Assembly: GCF_030272615.1 (NCBI RefSeq)
Contig: NC_081408.1
Location: forward strand, 404,537,889 to 404,601,888
Reading direction: 5' to 3'
DNA length: 64,000 nt
From: Cryptomeria japonica
Lineage: Eukaryota > Streptophyta > Pinopsida > Cupressales > Cupressaceae
Shown here: positions 47,940-58,588 of the stretch, one piece after another
How the letters are laid out: each line of letters opens with the position of its first letter
How positions within the stretch are numbered: position 1 is the first letter of the stretch
Notes under the pieces: model-generated
Seen by the model: only the letters and a program-made list of their open reading frames with translations
What the model was told of the DNA's origin: nothing
Databases searched by the model: none
Position numbers and translations under genes: made by a program

Positions 47940-49850
47940 CAAGGGGTTCATGAACAACTTGTGCAGAGGTGTTGGGATCATGAGGGGGACTAGGAGGATT
48001 GATGAGATATTTAGGTGGAATAGGAGGAATGATAGATCCATCTAGGGACATGAGATATATGTGGGTAACATGGAGTATTAAGACATGGAGATGAAGAGAT
48101 TGAGGGATCTAGAGGGATGACGGGATCTTGTGGTAGATATGAAGGTGAAGGGATATTTTGATCTTGACTTGGAAGGGGAACATTGGACTCCATTTTAAGG
48201 GTGTTTTACTCTTGATTTTAGATGTAATCACTAGGAAGGATGGAAGGGATGTAATTATCTTTCTTAGGAAGTAGAGTATAAATAAGACTTGAAAGGAAAT
48301 TGTGTTCTTGAGATGGAAAGGGATCACCTTGGATAGGATGGACAGGGATAGTGGGATCATCATGAGATTTTAGGAAGATGGGATCTTGGTCAACAATTGG
48401 ATGGAATGATAAAGTTTTGGTATCTTGATCTTTATTTTCTTTAGGATTCATCTCTTTGTTGTTTGGATCATCATCTTGAAATGTGGTATTATTTTGCATA
48501 TGTATGGGGGATTATGTAAACGATTCAATGTTTTGACATGAGGGGGATGGACTTTGCATGACTCTTTGGAATGGTAGCATATTGTGGCATTGGGTTTTGC
48601 ATTTCTAAATAATTTAAGGGACTTGTATCATGAATTGGATTATCCTAGAAACCTATTGTGGATAGGCCTTATGAGGTTACATCATTGGATGTATCATTTT
48701 AAGGAGATGGTGTGGATTGATCTTGTGAAACTTTAGGGGATGAGGAAATGGTGGGAGATATAGAGGCCACTTGCAGATAAATTTATTTATGGAAGGTGGA
48801 TGTATCATTGGTGTTATTACTTTTAAATGAGATGTTGCTAGACATGGGTAGATAATCATGTTTGGAAATAGTTTCCTATGTAAAACCTAGTTTTCAAAGC
48901 AATTTTTTTAGGATTTTTTGCTATTTGGGTGATCTTGTTTGTGATATCACTTTGGCATTTGCATGTTGCAAGGTATTTATTGATTGACCTTGTTGCGCGA
49001 TGGATAACACATTGACTATGTTTATTTGATGTCCAAAGGGTTGCATGTTTGTAACTACACTTGTGTTTTTTTGTGACACCTTTGACGATGCATTTGAGGG
49101 CATACGAGGATGTTCACTGACATATAATACAACCAGACGCAAATTCAATTGTGTACTTGTATGTGACCTTGGTAGGGGTTGACTTTTTTGCACAATTACT
49201 TGTGGTATTGGGGGTTGTGTGGTTGCTTTAGGAACACCTAGTTGCATTGGAATAAAAAAATGGTTCATAATTTGGTGGTGGCCCTACTTGAATTATACCA
49301 AACTCTAGTTGCATGTTATTACCCTCTAGGTGTGTCTAGTTGAACTCTAGTTGTGTTGGGTTGAATAAGTTTTGATTCGAGATTTGATTGAACGTAGCTT
49401 GATCTAGGATTTGATCAAATGAGATTTGATTTGGGACTTGGTTGAAATTTGTGGTTGTTGTCTAAAGTTGGTTTTTCATGTCTATTTGTGAAATGAGAGC
49501 TAGTATGTGTGATTATGAGATGAGAGATTGTATTTCAACTCGCCCGAAGTTTGGATTTGGATCTTTGAATTTGAGAAATAGTTTGGACATCTGAGATCTA
49601 CTCTTTTCATTGTTTTTCATTTTTTATTCTAAGATCTCTATTTCTAGAGCTATTTTTTCCTCTTGTGATGGACAAATAGGGATGACATTTGTTTGGTCAT
49701 GATAAGTTTGATCTAAGTTTTGGGACATTAATAAGTTGGATTGACCTGATTGATTGGTTGATTGTGATGAAATGGTCTCATGAGAATTGGAAGGTTGATG
49801 TGGGGATGATGCTCTTTCAATTGGAGGGTAACCTTCTCTAAGAAACTAGT
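47940..49850 (-). pseudogene. Q/N/S/P-rich ORF of the right arm, unknown, broken
   Basis: On the minus strand a coherent reading runs from about 49850: PPIERASSPHQPSNSHETIS, then NLDQTYHDQTNVIPICPSQE and ALEIEI. A Phe/Lys-rich segment and Gln/Asn-rich repeats follow (FDQILDQATFNQISNQNLF). A run of T bases at about 49255 changes frame, and the reading continues in 49268-48921 (MNHFFIPMQLGVPKATTQ). Pro-rich parts such as LPSQDQNIPSPSYLPQDPVI follow at 48500-48000. Most stops are TAG/TAA where Gln fits. No capsid, knuckle or enzyme motif was found. It may be the 5' gene of the PMD-carrying element. Confidence 0.5.
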
Positions 49851-49964
49851 AATGTCAATTCATCATGTTTGTTTTAGACTAAGATCAAGAATGATTGGTG
49901 ATGAAATTGGGGCAATGTTTTGATTTCTTTGTTGAGATTTTCTTGGAATTTTTGAGATTTTGGA

Positions 49965-50225
49965 TGAAATAAATTGCACCTAAAGATGACAAATACATTT
50001 CTATTTTTTTGCATTTTGGGGAATTTTTAAAATAGACAAATGCACTTAAGGATGACCAATTCAACCTATGTTTTGGTATTTTTTGGAATTTTAAAAATGG
50101 ACAAATGTGCTCAAGGATGACAAATGCATCCTATATTTTGGAATTTTTGAGAATTTTAAAAATGGACAAATGAATTTAAGGATGACAAATGCAACCTATG
50201 TTGTGGGATTTTTTGGTATTTATGA
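49965..50225 (-). repeat. About 65-bp tandem repeat, four units
   Basis: AAGGATGAC-AATGCA-CCTAT-TTTTGG-ATTTTT-GGAATTTTAAAAATGGACAAATG-like units. AGATGAC or GGATGAC starts lie near 49984, 50050, 50115 and 50180. Confidence 0.82.
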
Positions 50226-51656
50226 AGACCGTTGAAAATTCAAATCTATGGATGTAACTAAGAGACTAAAATTAAGCAAAGACCTTAAAGGTTCAAAGAG
50301 CCAAAATAATGGACAAAGACAAAGTCATACCTCTCACAACCCTCCTCTATCACTTTTTGATTTAAATACAATTCTATTATATTTTTGGTTAAGCTATTTA
50401 AATGATTGAATAAATGTTATAAAAGAATAAAATGAATACACACACACACACACTTGGAGAATATAATTCAAAAGGCATTATTTTTATTTATTTATTTTTC
50501 ACTCCCAATTATGGCACATGTTGTAGGAAGAATAAGAAGCTTCTAGATGAATCTCCACCACCTTGCATGTAACTCCCCCCACTAAGTTTTCAATCAATTT
50601 GCATGAGTCCAATATTGGAAAAGAATCTCTTTTTTAATTAAATTCTCTAGATAGTGGAATTGAGGGATTTTTCTTATAAAATTGTATGCAACTTTCAAAG
50701 AAGGGAGTTGATTATGTTTGAAGGAAATTTCCCAAGTTTTTCTTTGGTAGTCTCATTTTTGTTGCAGGATTTTTAAGTTGTTGTTTGAAGGATCTCTCTC
50801 AAGTTGCAAGGAAGGATCAAATGATAGCTAGAGGATTCAACATCAATCTTCAGTAAACCAGGTTCTCTCCTTTTGTCATATGAGGAATTTGTATTTATCA
50901 AAAATATATATAGTTTCTAGATTCCTTAATTGAATATAGTTTCTAAAAGAAATCATTTTTTTTGCTAGATAGGAAGAAAATCTATTTTGTTTTCTTTAAA
51001 GAAATGCAGTGATATGATTCTTTCTCTTTTTAAATACATATGTAGATTTCTCTTGCATATTTTATTTAATCTATTTAAAAGATAGAAAATCAGATTTTTT
51101 GCTTTTTTGTTTTCTCTTGAAAATTAGAGATGATACTGAATACAAAAATAAATAAATCTCTCTCTTTAAAAATCTTCCCTATGTGAATAAATGATATGAA
51201 TCTTAATATTTATTCTCTCTTGAATTCTTTTCTCTAGCTCTTCGAATGGAAATCTGAAAGTAAAATTTCATCCTTTAATTAAATTTTTCTTCTCTGTGAA
51301 CAAAAAAGTCTGATAACAAGATATAAACCTCGTTGTGCTCATTATTCATTGTGGAAAATATTATTCTTTTCCTCTCAGAAATCTCTCTCTCTGTGAATGA
51401 AGAAATAAATCTTTCTTTGTGAATATTAGTGGAAAAATAGAATATAAATCCCTCTGTGCGAATATTAAATCTTCTTGAAAGGCTTTGTATTTCTCAGCAT
51501 AAACCTGTTATCTGTGCTGGAGCAAATTATTTCTCTGTTGTATTTTCGTCCTTGTGATTAAATTATTATTTTCACTCTTACATTAGTATTTTTCTTATAC
51601 ACATATCTGTTTGTATTCTCTCCTTTTATGCAATTTATTAATCTGGGAATGTAACC

Positions 51657-51659
<3 letters not shown>

Positions 51660-51722
<63 letters not shown>
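51660..51722. repeat. (AT)n microsatellite
   Basis: About 31 uninterrupted AT units in the 5' LTR, within the 515-bp segment that the 3' LTR lacks. Confidence 0.97.
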
Positions 51723-51724
<2 letters not shown>

Positions 51725-51845
51725 ACAAATGAAAATGAACATATTTAATAATGCAAGAAAACTTAATACAAAAATCATAATCATCGAAATCCATTGAATG
51801 GTTTTCGAGCGGCGTGCAGGGTAGGGGAGGCGGTCAATGTAACCG

Positions 51846-52000
51846 TCGGGGAAGTGGTACCCTCCACTTCCCCTACAGTCACTGTCACAGCAGTGGGTGC
51901 AGGGTAGTGGAGGGGACCACGGGGTCCCCTCATCACTGCGGACCTACTTCCGCAAACCCGCAGTGGTGATGCGACCTGTGGGCCCCACTCCCCACTAACC
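51846..52000. repeat. GC-rich island with nested hairpins in the chromovirus 5' LTR
   Basis: Perfect stem GGGGAAGTGG/CCACTTCCCC (51848-51873, loop 6). Perfect stem AGGGGACC/GGTCCCCT (51911-51930, loop 4). A third stem with a bulge pairs CATCACTGCGG and CCGCAGTGGTGATG (51931-51970). The 3' LTR copy is at 59536-59690. Confidence 0.85.
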
Positions 52001-53594
52001 CCCTTAAACAAGATTCGCCTTCCTTTCTTTTATATTTATTTTTTTTATTTTATTTAAGTTTTTTTTTTCATATATAAATATAAATGTATAAATTTCAAAT
52101 TAGGAATTGTTAAATTCTTTTCTTAGAATAAATTTTAAGTTATTAAATTTAACTTAGAAAAATTTATAAATCTCGGGGATTAATGTGTGGTAAATTCCTA
52201 ATTAATTTATCTTAAGTAAATTTTATATTTGTAAATTATATGATTAGAATTGTTCAATCAATTTAAAATCCATTGGGGCACTTAGTTGGCATTTAGCAAT
52301 TAATCCATATTAATATGATTTGAAGTTAAATTCTATCTTTGGGGCTAGTGGCTTATAAGCGATATTCTTGCATGTAACTTACACTACCTTCACCTCATGC
52401 AATTGCTTTACATTGATTACATTTATTGGTGTTCCATCTCAATGCAAGTTTCACGTTCAATTATTAATATGCAAGTTTCCTAAATGGCGTTATTACACAA
52501 AGTTATATTTCAAGTTTTCAATAATAAATAATGTTAGTTACGTTTTTTTTATTCCATGTAATTCATCGAGTAGTTATTTCAATTAATTGAGCTTTGCAAT
52601 GTCTAAATTATACGCATTCAATTCATAATTATTTTCCAAGCATGATTTTTATCATAAGTTATAAAATTAAATAAAGGAAGTTGGAAAACCAAAACCTAGC
52701 AGCGTTCGATATATACAGTGTCTCTGGGTCACGCTTATGGGTAATGTTGTCGTGTTGAACTACTGCACTTAACGCCTAATAAAGCTGCATCAATGATGTC
52801 TGTGGCATCGTCCCTATAAATCGTCAGTGAGTAATAAGGGACACTTGGAAGTTAAAATCCAAGGGGCGAGTAATCCCCCTTGGATCGATAATTTAATAAG
52901 ATAATTCTAAAATGATCTTTCATTCACTAAGTTAAACTATAGTAAACCCCTATAGGGATGATGAGTGAAATGCTTTTATGAAATTGATTTAACCTCGAAG
53001 ATTTGTTGACAGTTGGTCAAGGGTGACGCTTACGATAAGAATTAGGATCTAGTGTTTTAGGCCACAAGTAATAGGCCATCTTGAGCCTTTGCTTAAGCGC
53101 TACCACCGTGGGTAGCAACCACAGAGAAACTGACTGGGACATTGACCCTAGAAAGGGTTGTGTACCCACTAATCAGTTTACATCAAACCATAGAGTAGAA
53201 AATAGAACTACATACTTTACACCTTGAACCCGTGCCGAAGCGGTATGTAGGCAGTCTTGGGACGGAGTTGTCCCTAGTACTCAGGCATTCGTGGGTGGGG
53301 TCTAGGCTTGGTATAGAAGGATTGAATAGAATCCTAATTTGAAAGATAATTAAAATGGAAAAAGTAATTCAATGCATACTCGGAAGGAATCCCGTATGGA
53401 TTCACTTGACTTCCCGAGGCTTTAAGCCAAATTCTGAGGCAGAATTCAAGCTTGTATTATGTTATTTAATTACTCCTAAGGATGGCGACCTCGATGCACT
53501 CCTGTTAGAAGAGTGCAGCACTTAGTGAGTGGCTCAAGACCCGAATGGTCCCGATGAGTCTAAGTCTCTGGCCAGAGCACCTCCTATCCTGATT

Positions 53595-53741
53595 TGATAG
53601 ATGCCTACCTTGTATGGGTAGATGCCTATCCCGTATTGGATAGATGAAATCTTATGTCACGTATGGACAAATGCCTAACCTGTATGGTTAGATACTCATC
53701 CCGGATGGATGAATGCCTAATCCAAATGGATGGATGCCTAG
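53595..53741 (+). repeat. About 21-bp degenerate tandem repeat in the LTR
   Basis: Seven or so units like ATAGATGCCTA-CCCGTATGG. The 3' LTR copy is at about 61277-61432. Confidence 0.8.
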
Positions 53742-53838
53742 AGTATGCGATTGAATCAAACACAATGATTAAATTAAACACACAAAAAAAAAAAAAATGG
53801 TCAACTTTGTTGAGTTAATTAAGGTGGGTTATTACATG

Positions 53839-53850
53839 TGGTATCAGAGC
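53839..53850 (+). promoter_or_regulatory. Primer binding site, initiator Met-tRNA type
   Basis: TGGTATCAGAGC, two bases after the LTR end at 53836. Confidence 0.93.
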
Positions 53851-53985
53851 AAAGGTTCAAATCTAGGCCTTGTGCTCACTTCAATTTATACAACTAAGGG
53901 AATGTTTTGCAATGGTAGAAATTAAAATTTAAATCCTAAACCAAGAAACTAACTACATAATTTAACTTTCAGGTAAAAACCTAGA

Positions 53986-55163
53986 ATGGCTAGAGGAAGA
54001 GGAAGAGGAAGAGGAAGGGGTAATGGAAGACGTACTACCACTAGGAGTCAAAGGGAAGGAAACCGTGAGGAAAACCATGAAGAAAACCATGAGGAAGACC
54101 ATGAAGGGGATCAACATAACCCAGGAAATAATGAAGTAATCAACCTTCTAACCAAGCAAAGAGATAAAATCAACTTCTTGGAACAATCAATGTAGGACCT
54201 TAGGGCAAGGCAAAATGACTTTGAAAATCGAAGTGGTACTGAAAATGGAAACCCTGGTAGCAATCAAGGGAATATGATGAGTAATAGAAAAAAAATAACA
54301 TATTGGAACTCTCCAAGGATCTAAAGAAAATCACCCCTCCTAAGTTCAATGGGAGGCAAATTGGTGAAGGAGTGGAGAATTGGTTAAATGAAATGGAAAA
54401 GTATTTTGAACTAAGAGATTTTAGTGAAACAACCAAAGACTTATGGGGTTCCTATCAACTCACAGGGGAGGCAGCTAGTTGGTGGACCAACACCAAGGAA
54501 CAAAATGGGTATAGCAGGGATACGGTCACATGGGATCAATTTGTTCACCACTTTTGAGAGAGGTGGCTCCCTCAATTGGTCTTTGATGAGAAGGTGACAG
54601 AATTCCACAATCTACGTCAAGGGCCCCTATCAGTCCAACAATATTGGGATAAGTTTGCCAAATTGCTTAAGTATGTACCTATGTACCAAAAAGATGAAGA
54701 AGGCCAAGCAAGGAAGTTCATTTTGGGGCCAAATACCAACATAGAGGCAGAGGTTGACATGCATGGACCCAAAAACATGAACGAAGTACTTGAAAAGTCC
54801 CTAAGGCAAGATAGGAAGATTCAAACACTAGCAGGGCGGAACTATAATGGGAACCACTCATTTAAAAGGAAGCAGGAATTCAATGGGAACACTAACTTCA
54901 ACAAAGGTCAAAGGAATAATTCTTCTGAAAGAAGGCTACCTCCTAATCAATATCAGAGGAATAATAATAATAATAATAGGGGCAATAATAGAAGAGGCAA
55001 CTATAAAAGGAATGACCAGCAGAATAGGATAACTTATCCACCCAAGGCCAATGAAACAAGGAATGATCCCCCTAGGAATCAAAGCAGGAGGGGTCCTCCA
55101 GGTGGATGCTTCATGTGTGGGGGAAACCATTTTACTGGAGAGTGTCCCAGGATGCAAGGATAG
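53986..55163 (+). pseudogene. Chromovirus Gag
   Basis: It begins MARGRGRGRGRGNGRRTTTR (Arg/Gly-rich), then repeated NHEE units and a short coil. The capsid part starts near 54303 (KITPPKFNGRQIGEGVENWL, then EAASWW, TWDQFVHHF and LRQGPLSVQQYWDKF). The zinc knuckle CFMCGGNHFTGEC near 55105-55145 has the short CX2CX3HX4C spacing usual in Tekay-type Gag. A TAG lies at 54193, a frame change between 54195 and 54303, and a TGA at 54555. The protein would coat the element RNA. Confidence 0.92.
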
Positions 55164-55210
55164 ATTAGGGCCAATCAACCCCAACAAGGGCCCCAACAAA
55201 GGATTCATGC

Positions 55211-55640
55211 AGCAGTTAGGAACCGAAGAGGAAGATACTAGAATGTTCCCGTGGAAACTACAGGTACACTATTTGAACAACCAATTTTAATTCTAATTGA
55301 CACTGGGTCATCTGAATGTTTCATCTCACCTGAATTAGTAAGAAAATATGCATTAAAAGTTAATCAAATGGATTCATCATGGACAGTTCAATATGGGAAT
55401 AAGACAACTAGGGAAGTAACTAATTTCCTAAGTTTGAAACAAGGGTGGATCTCTATGTGGCACCCCTAGGATTATATGATGTAATTATTGGAATGAGTTG
55501 GTTAACAGACCATCAAGCTAATGTAGATTGCTATAATAAATTTGTTGAATGTTTGGATGATGGAGGAAGAAGGGTCAAAATCCAAGGAAAGTTTAATCCC
55601 ATTAATATAGAAACCATATCAGCCATGCAATTAAAGAAGG
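55211..55640 (+). pseudogene. Chromovirus aspartic protease
   Basis: PILILIDTGSSECFIS near 55280-55330 holds the active-site DTGS. The C-terminal protease part is [13 protein letters not shown] near 55465-55505, in another frame than the start, so a frame change lies near 55440. It would cut Gag-Pol. It lies between the Gag knuckle and RT as expected. Confidence 0.9.
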
Positions 55641-56580
55641 AAAGAAGAAGAGGAGGCCAAATCTATATGGTTGAAAATGATGAAGGAAAAGAGGAAAATA
55701 CCCCAACCTTTGAAAATACCCCTTTCTTAAAAGAATTCAAGGATGTGTTTCCAGAAGAATTACCCGGCTTACCCCCTAAAAGGAAGTTTGACTTTTCTAT
55801 CGAAGTACTACTAGGAGCTGAACCAGTATCAAGGGCACCTTACCAAATGAACACAACTGAATTACAAGAGCTCAAAATGCAATTAGAGGAACTCTTAGCT
55901 AAGGGATTAATAAGGCCAAGTGTATCACCATGGGGAGCGCCAGTCTTATTTGTTAAGAAAAAGGATGGAACCTTAAGACTATGCATCGACTATAGGATGT
56001 TGAACAAGGTCACAATAAAGAATAGGTATCCCTTACCTCGCATAGAGGATCTTTTTGACCAAATGAAAGGAGCAACGGTTTTCTCAAAGATAGACCTCCA
56101 GTCAAGGTACCATCAACTTAGAATTAAGGAGGAGGACAGTCCAAAGACAGGTTTCAAGACTAGATATGGGCATTATGAGTTCACAGTAGTTCCTTTTGGT
56201 GTAACCAACGCCCCAGCTGCATTTATGAACCTAATGAATAGTGTACTCCATGACTACTTGGATAAATTTGTTTTGGTATTTCTAGATGACATATTGATTT
56301 ACTCTAGGAATGAGGAGGAACATTTAGTACACCTACAAATTGTTTTGCAAAGGTTGAGAGAACATAAGTTATATGGGAAATTGTCAAAATGTGCCTTCTT
56401 CGAGGAAAAGATTCACTACCTTGGGAAGGAATAGCAGTTGATCCAGATAATATAAAGGCAATAGTAGAATGGTCAATTTCTAAAAATGTTTCAGAGATAA
56501 GAAGCTTTATGGGGCTAGCAGGTTACTATAGGAGGTTTGTGGAAGGATTCTCTAAGATAGCAAACCCCATCACCTAATTA
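55641..56580 (+). pseudogene. Chromovirus reverse transcriptase
   Basis: Motifs in order: [20 protein letters not shown], then [50 protein letters not shown] and [11 protein letters not shown] (active-site FLDD intact). The thumb is [17 protein letters not shown]. The long frame 55445-56434 ends in a frame change near 56430, and a TAA lies at about 56575. It would copy the RNA to DNA. The catalytic Asp pair remains. Confidence 0.95.
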
Positions 56581-57060
56581 CAAAGGAAGGGTAAAAGGTT
56601 TGTGTGGATAGAAAAAAGTGATAAGGCATTCTAAATCTTGGAGGGAAAACTAACTTCAGCACCCATTCTAAAAGTACCAGATCTGAATGGACACTTCACA
56701 AATGTAACCAATGCTTCTATTGAAGGTTTAGGAGGAGTACTTGTCCAAGATGAAGGGGTAGTAGCTTACGAATCCAGAAAGCTAAAGACTCATGAAGTCA
56801 ATTATGCACCCCATGACTTGGAGTTAGTAGCAATTGTGCATGCCCTACAGAAATGGAGACACTTCTTACTAGGGAAGCCCTTTGAGTTGAAGTCAGATAA
56901 CCAAGGACTAAAGTACATCTTTACCCAACCCCACTTAAATTCTAGACAAAGAAGGTGGTTAGAGTTTCTAAGTGAATATGATTTTGAAATTGAATATATT
57001 AAGGGGAAGGAAAATAGGGTGGCAAATGCTTTGAGTGGGAGGAGACACTTGATGACTATA
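56581..57060 (+). pseudogene. Chromovirus RNase H
   Basis: It contains APILKVPDLNGHF and TNASIEGLGGVLVQ, where the first catalytic Asp (usual TDAS) is Asn. YESRKLKTHEVNYAPHDLELVAIV holds the Glu, and FELKSDNQGLKYI holds the second Asp. A final A-N-ALSG replaces the common A-DALSR. A TAA lies at about 56632. The domain would degrade the RNA strand of the hybrid. With Asn at the first position it should be inactive. Confidence 0.92.
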
Positions 57061-58336
57061 GCAACATTCAAAACCTCTTTCAAAAAGCAAGTAATGGATG
57101 AGAAGAGTCACGACCCATGGTATGAGCAAGTCAAATTGACATTAGAACATGATCCAACCAATCCTAAGATTGAAGGGTATACATTAGACGAAGATGAGTT
57201 GCTCAGATACAATAATAGAATCTATATTCCTAATTCAGGAGACTTAAGGGAAGTAGTCTTGTCTGAGGCTCACAAAGCCCCTTATTCAGGGCTCCCAGGA
57301 GTTAACAAACTTTATGCAGATTTAAAGAAGTTATACTTTTGGCAAGGGATGAAGAATGACATAGTCAAGTATGTTGCTAAATGTTTGGAGTGTCAAAGAG
57401 TAAAAGCAGAACATAGACATCCAGTTGGATTGTTACAATTACATGATGTACCTCAACACAAGTGGCAAGTTATTAGCATGGATTTTGTGCAAGGGTTACC
57501 CACGCCACCTTCTAGACATGATACAATAATGGTGGTAATTGACAAACTCACTAAGGTGGCACACTTTATACCAAGGAACCTGACGGATGATGCACCCACC
57601 TTGGCTAGGCATTTTGTTAAGGAAATATTTAGGTTGCATGGAATACTAGAGAAAATCATATCAGATAGAGATGCTAGATTCACTTCAAGGTTTTGGACCA
57701 CCCTTCAATCAGCTCTGGGAACTCAACTAAATTTTAGCATTGCATACCATCTTGAAACTGACGATTAGACAGAAAGGACAAATCAGATTATGGAAGACCT
57801 ACTTCGCATGTACTGCATGGACCAATAGAAGAAATGGGAAGAGTACCTACCTCTGGTAGAGTTTTCTTACAATAATACATATCAAACATCTTTGGGAATG
57901 GCACCTTTCGAAGCATTATATGGTAGACCATGTCGAACACCTTTGAGTTGGGATAGTCTTGAAGATAAAGTAATTATTGGACCAGATATGTTGAAGGAGA
58001 TGGAAAGAAAAACTAAGGAAATTAGACAGAGATTGAAGGAAGCCTTAGATAGGCAGAAAAGTTATGCCGAAAAGAACAAGACACCAAGGGAGTTTGAGGT
58101 GGGAGAGAAAGTCTTCCTAAGGGTTAGGCCACACATGAGTTCCATAAGGTTTGGGAAAAATACTAAGCTTGCACCTCGTTATGTTGGACCCTTTGAAATA
58201 TTGGGAAGGATTAATCCAGTTGCATACCGGTTGGCCTTACCTCCCTAGTTGAGCTGAGTCCATGATGTCTTCCATGTATCTCTTCTTAAAAAGTATGTAC
58301 CTGATGAGAAACACATTTTGAATTGGGATGCTTTAT
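57061..58336 (+). pseudogene. Chromovirus integrase
   Basis: The zinc region is EAHKAPYSGLPG...CLECQR; the second His of HHCC (usual SGHPG) is Leu. Core residues are Asp in ISMDFV, Asp in ISDRDARF, and Glu in TERTNQ just after a TAG at 57766. A further TAG lies at about 57826. ALYGRPCRTPLSW and the C-terminal part with GEKVFLRVRPHMSS and LAPRYVGPFEIL follow. Stops lie at 58246 and 58255 before VHDVFHVSLLKKY. The enzyme would insert the cDNA. Confidence 0.94.
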
Positions 58337-58515
58337 AGGTCCAGGAAATGGGAGGAATAATGATAGAGCCATTCAAAATCTTGGAGAGGCGCCAATGCCA
58401 ATTGCGCAACAGAGAGGTTGATCAATGCAAAGTACAATGGAGCCAGTATGATGAGAAGAACGCCACGTGGGAAGATACTAGAGAGATGCAGCAGTTGTTT
58501 CCTTTTTTGTTTTAA
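58337..58515 (+). pseudogene. Chromodomain at the end of integrase
   Basis: After a TAG at 58336 the frame reads FKILERRQCQLRNREVDQ, then KVQWSQYDEKNATWED, and ends FPFLF and TAA. This is the chromodomain pattern of Tekay-type chromoviruses (V-W, then ATWE), which steers integration to marked chromatin in the family. Confidence 0.9.
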
Positions 58516-58575
58516 TCATGAACTATAGACTCTTTTGGATGTGTTCAATCAGTGCATCAGGACAATGCACAAATT

Positions 58576-58588
58576 AAGGGGGGGAGGA
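58576..58588 (+). promoter_or_regulatory. Polypurine tract of the chromovirus
   Basis: AAGGGGGGGAGGA directly before the 3' LTR start TGTCACAACCC at 58589. Confidence 0.93.

Larger units (their letters stand above)
38771..50331 (-). mobile_element. Right arm: PMD-carrying Tat-like element, partial
   Basis: This is the inverted partner of 24325-31000. In the element's own (minus) sense it runs from a Q/N-rich ORF (about 49850-47940), through about 6 kb without clear genes, to the antisense PMD gene (39732-41638, plus) and the 3' LTR. Family knowledge: Tat-lineage gypsy elements often carry antisense ORFs between pol and the 3' LTR. No RT or integrase was found, so this copy is non-autonomous or deleted. 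It is interrupted by LTR insertions at 41639 and 45354 and by the chromovirus at 50332. Confidence 0.6.
50332..53836 (+). repeat. 5' LTR of the chromovirus
   Basis: 3505 bp. The first bases TGTCAC of the 3' LTR read TCTCAC here. It carries an AT microsatellite, a GC-rich palindromic island and a ~21-bp tandem region. It is about 567 bp longer than the 3' LTR. Confidence 0.95.

Noticed and set aside
51781-52011. GC-rich minus-strand ORF with Thr/Val-rich sequence
   Set aside because: It coincides with the hairpin island of the LTR. The equivalent 3' LTR ORF has a different protein, so it is not coding.
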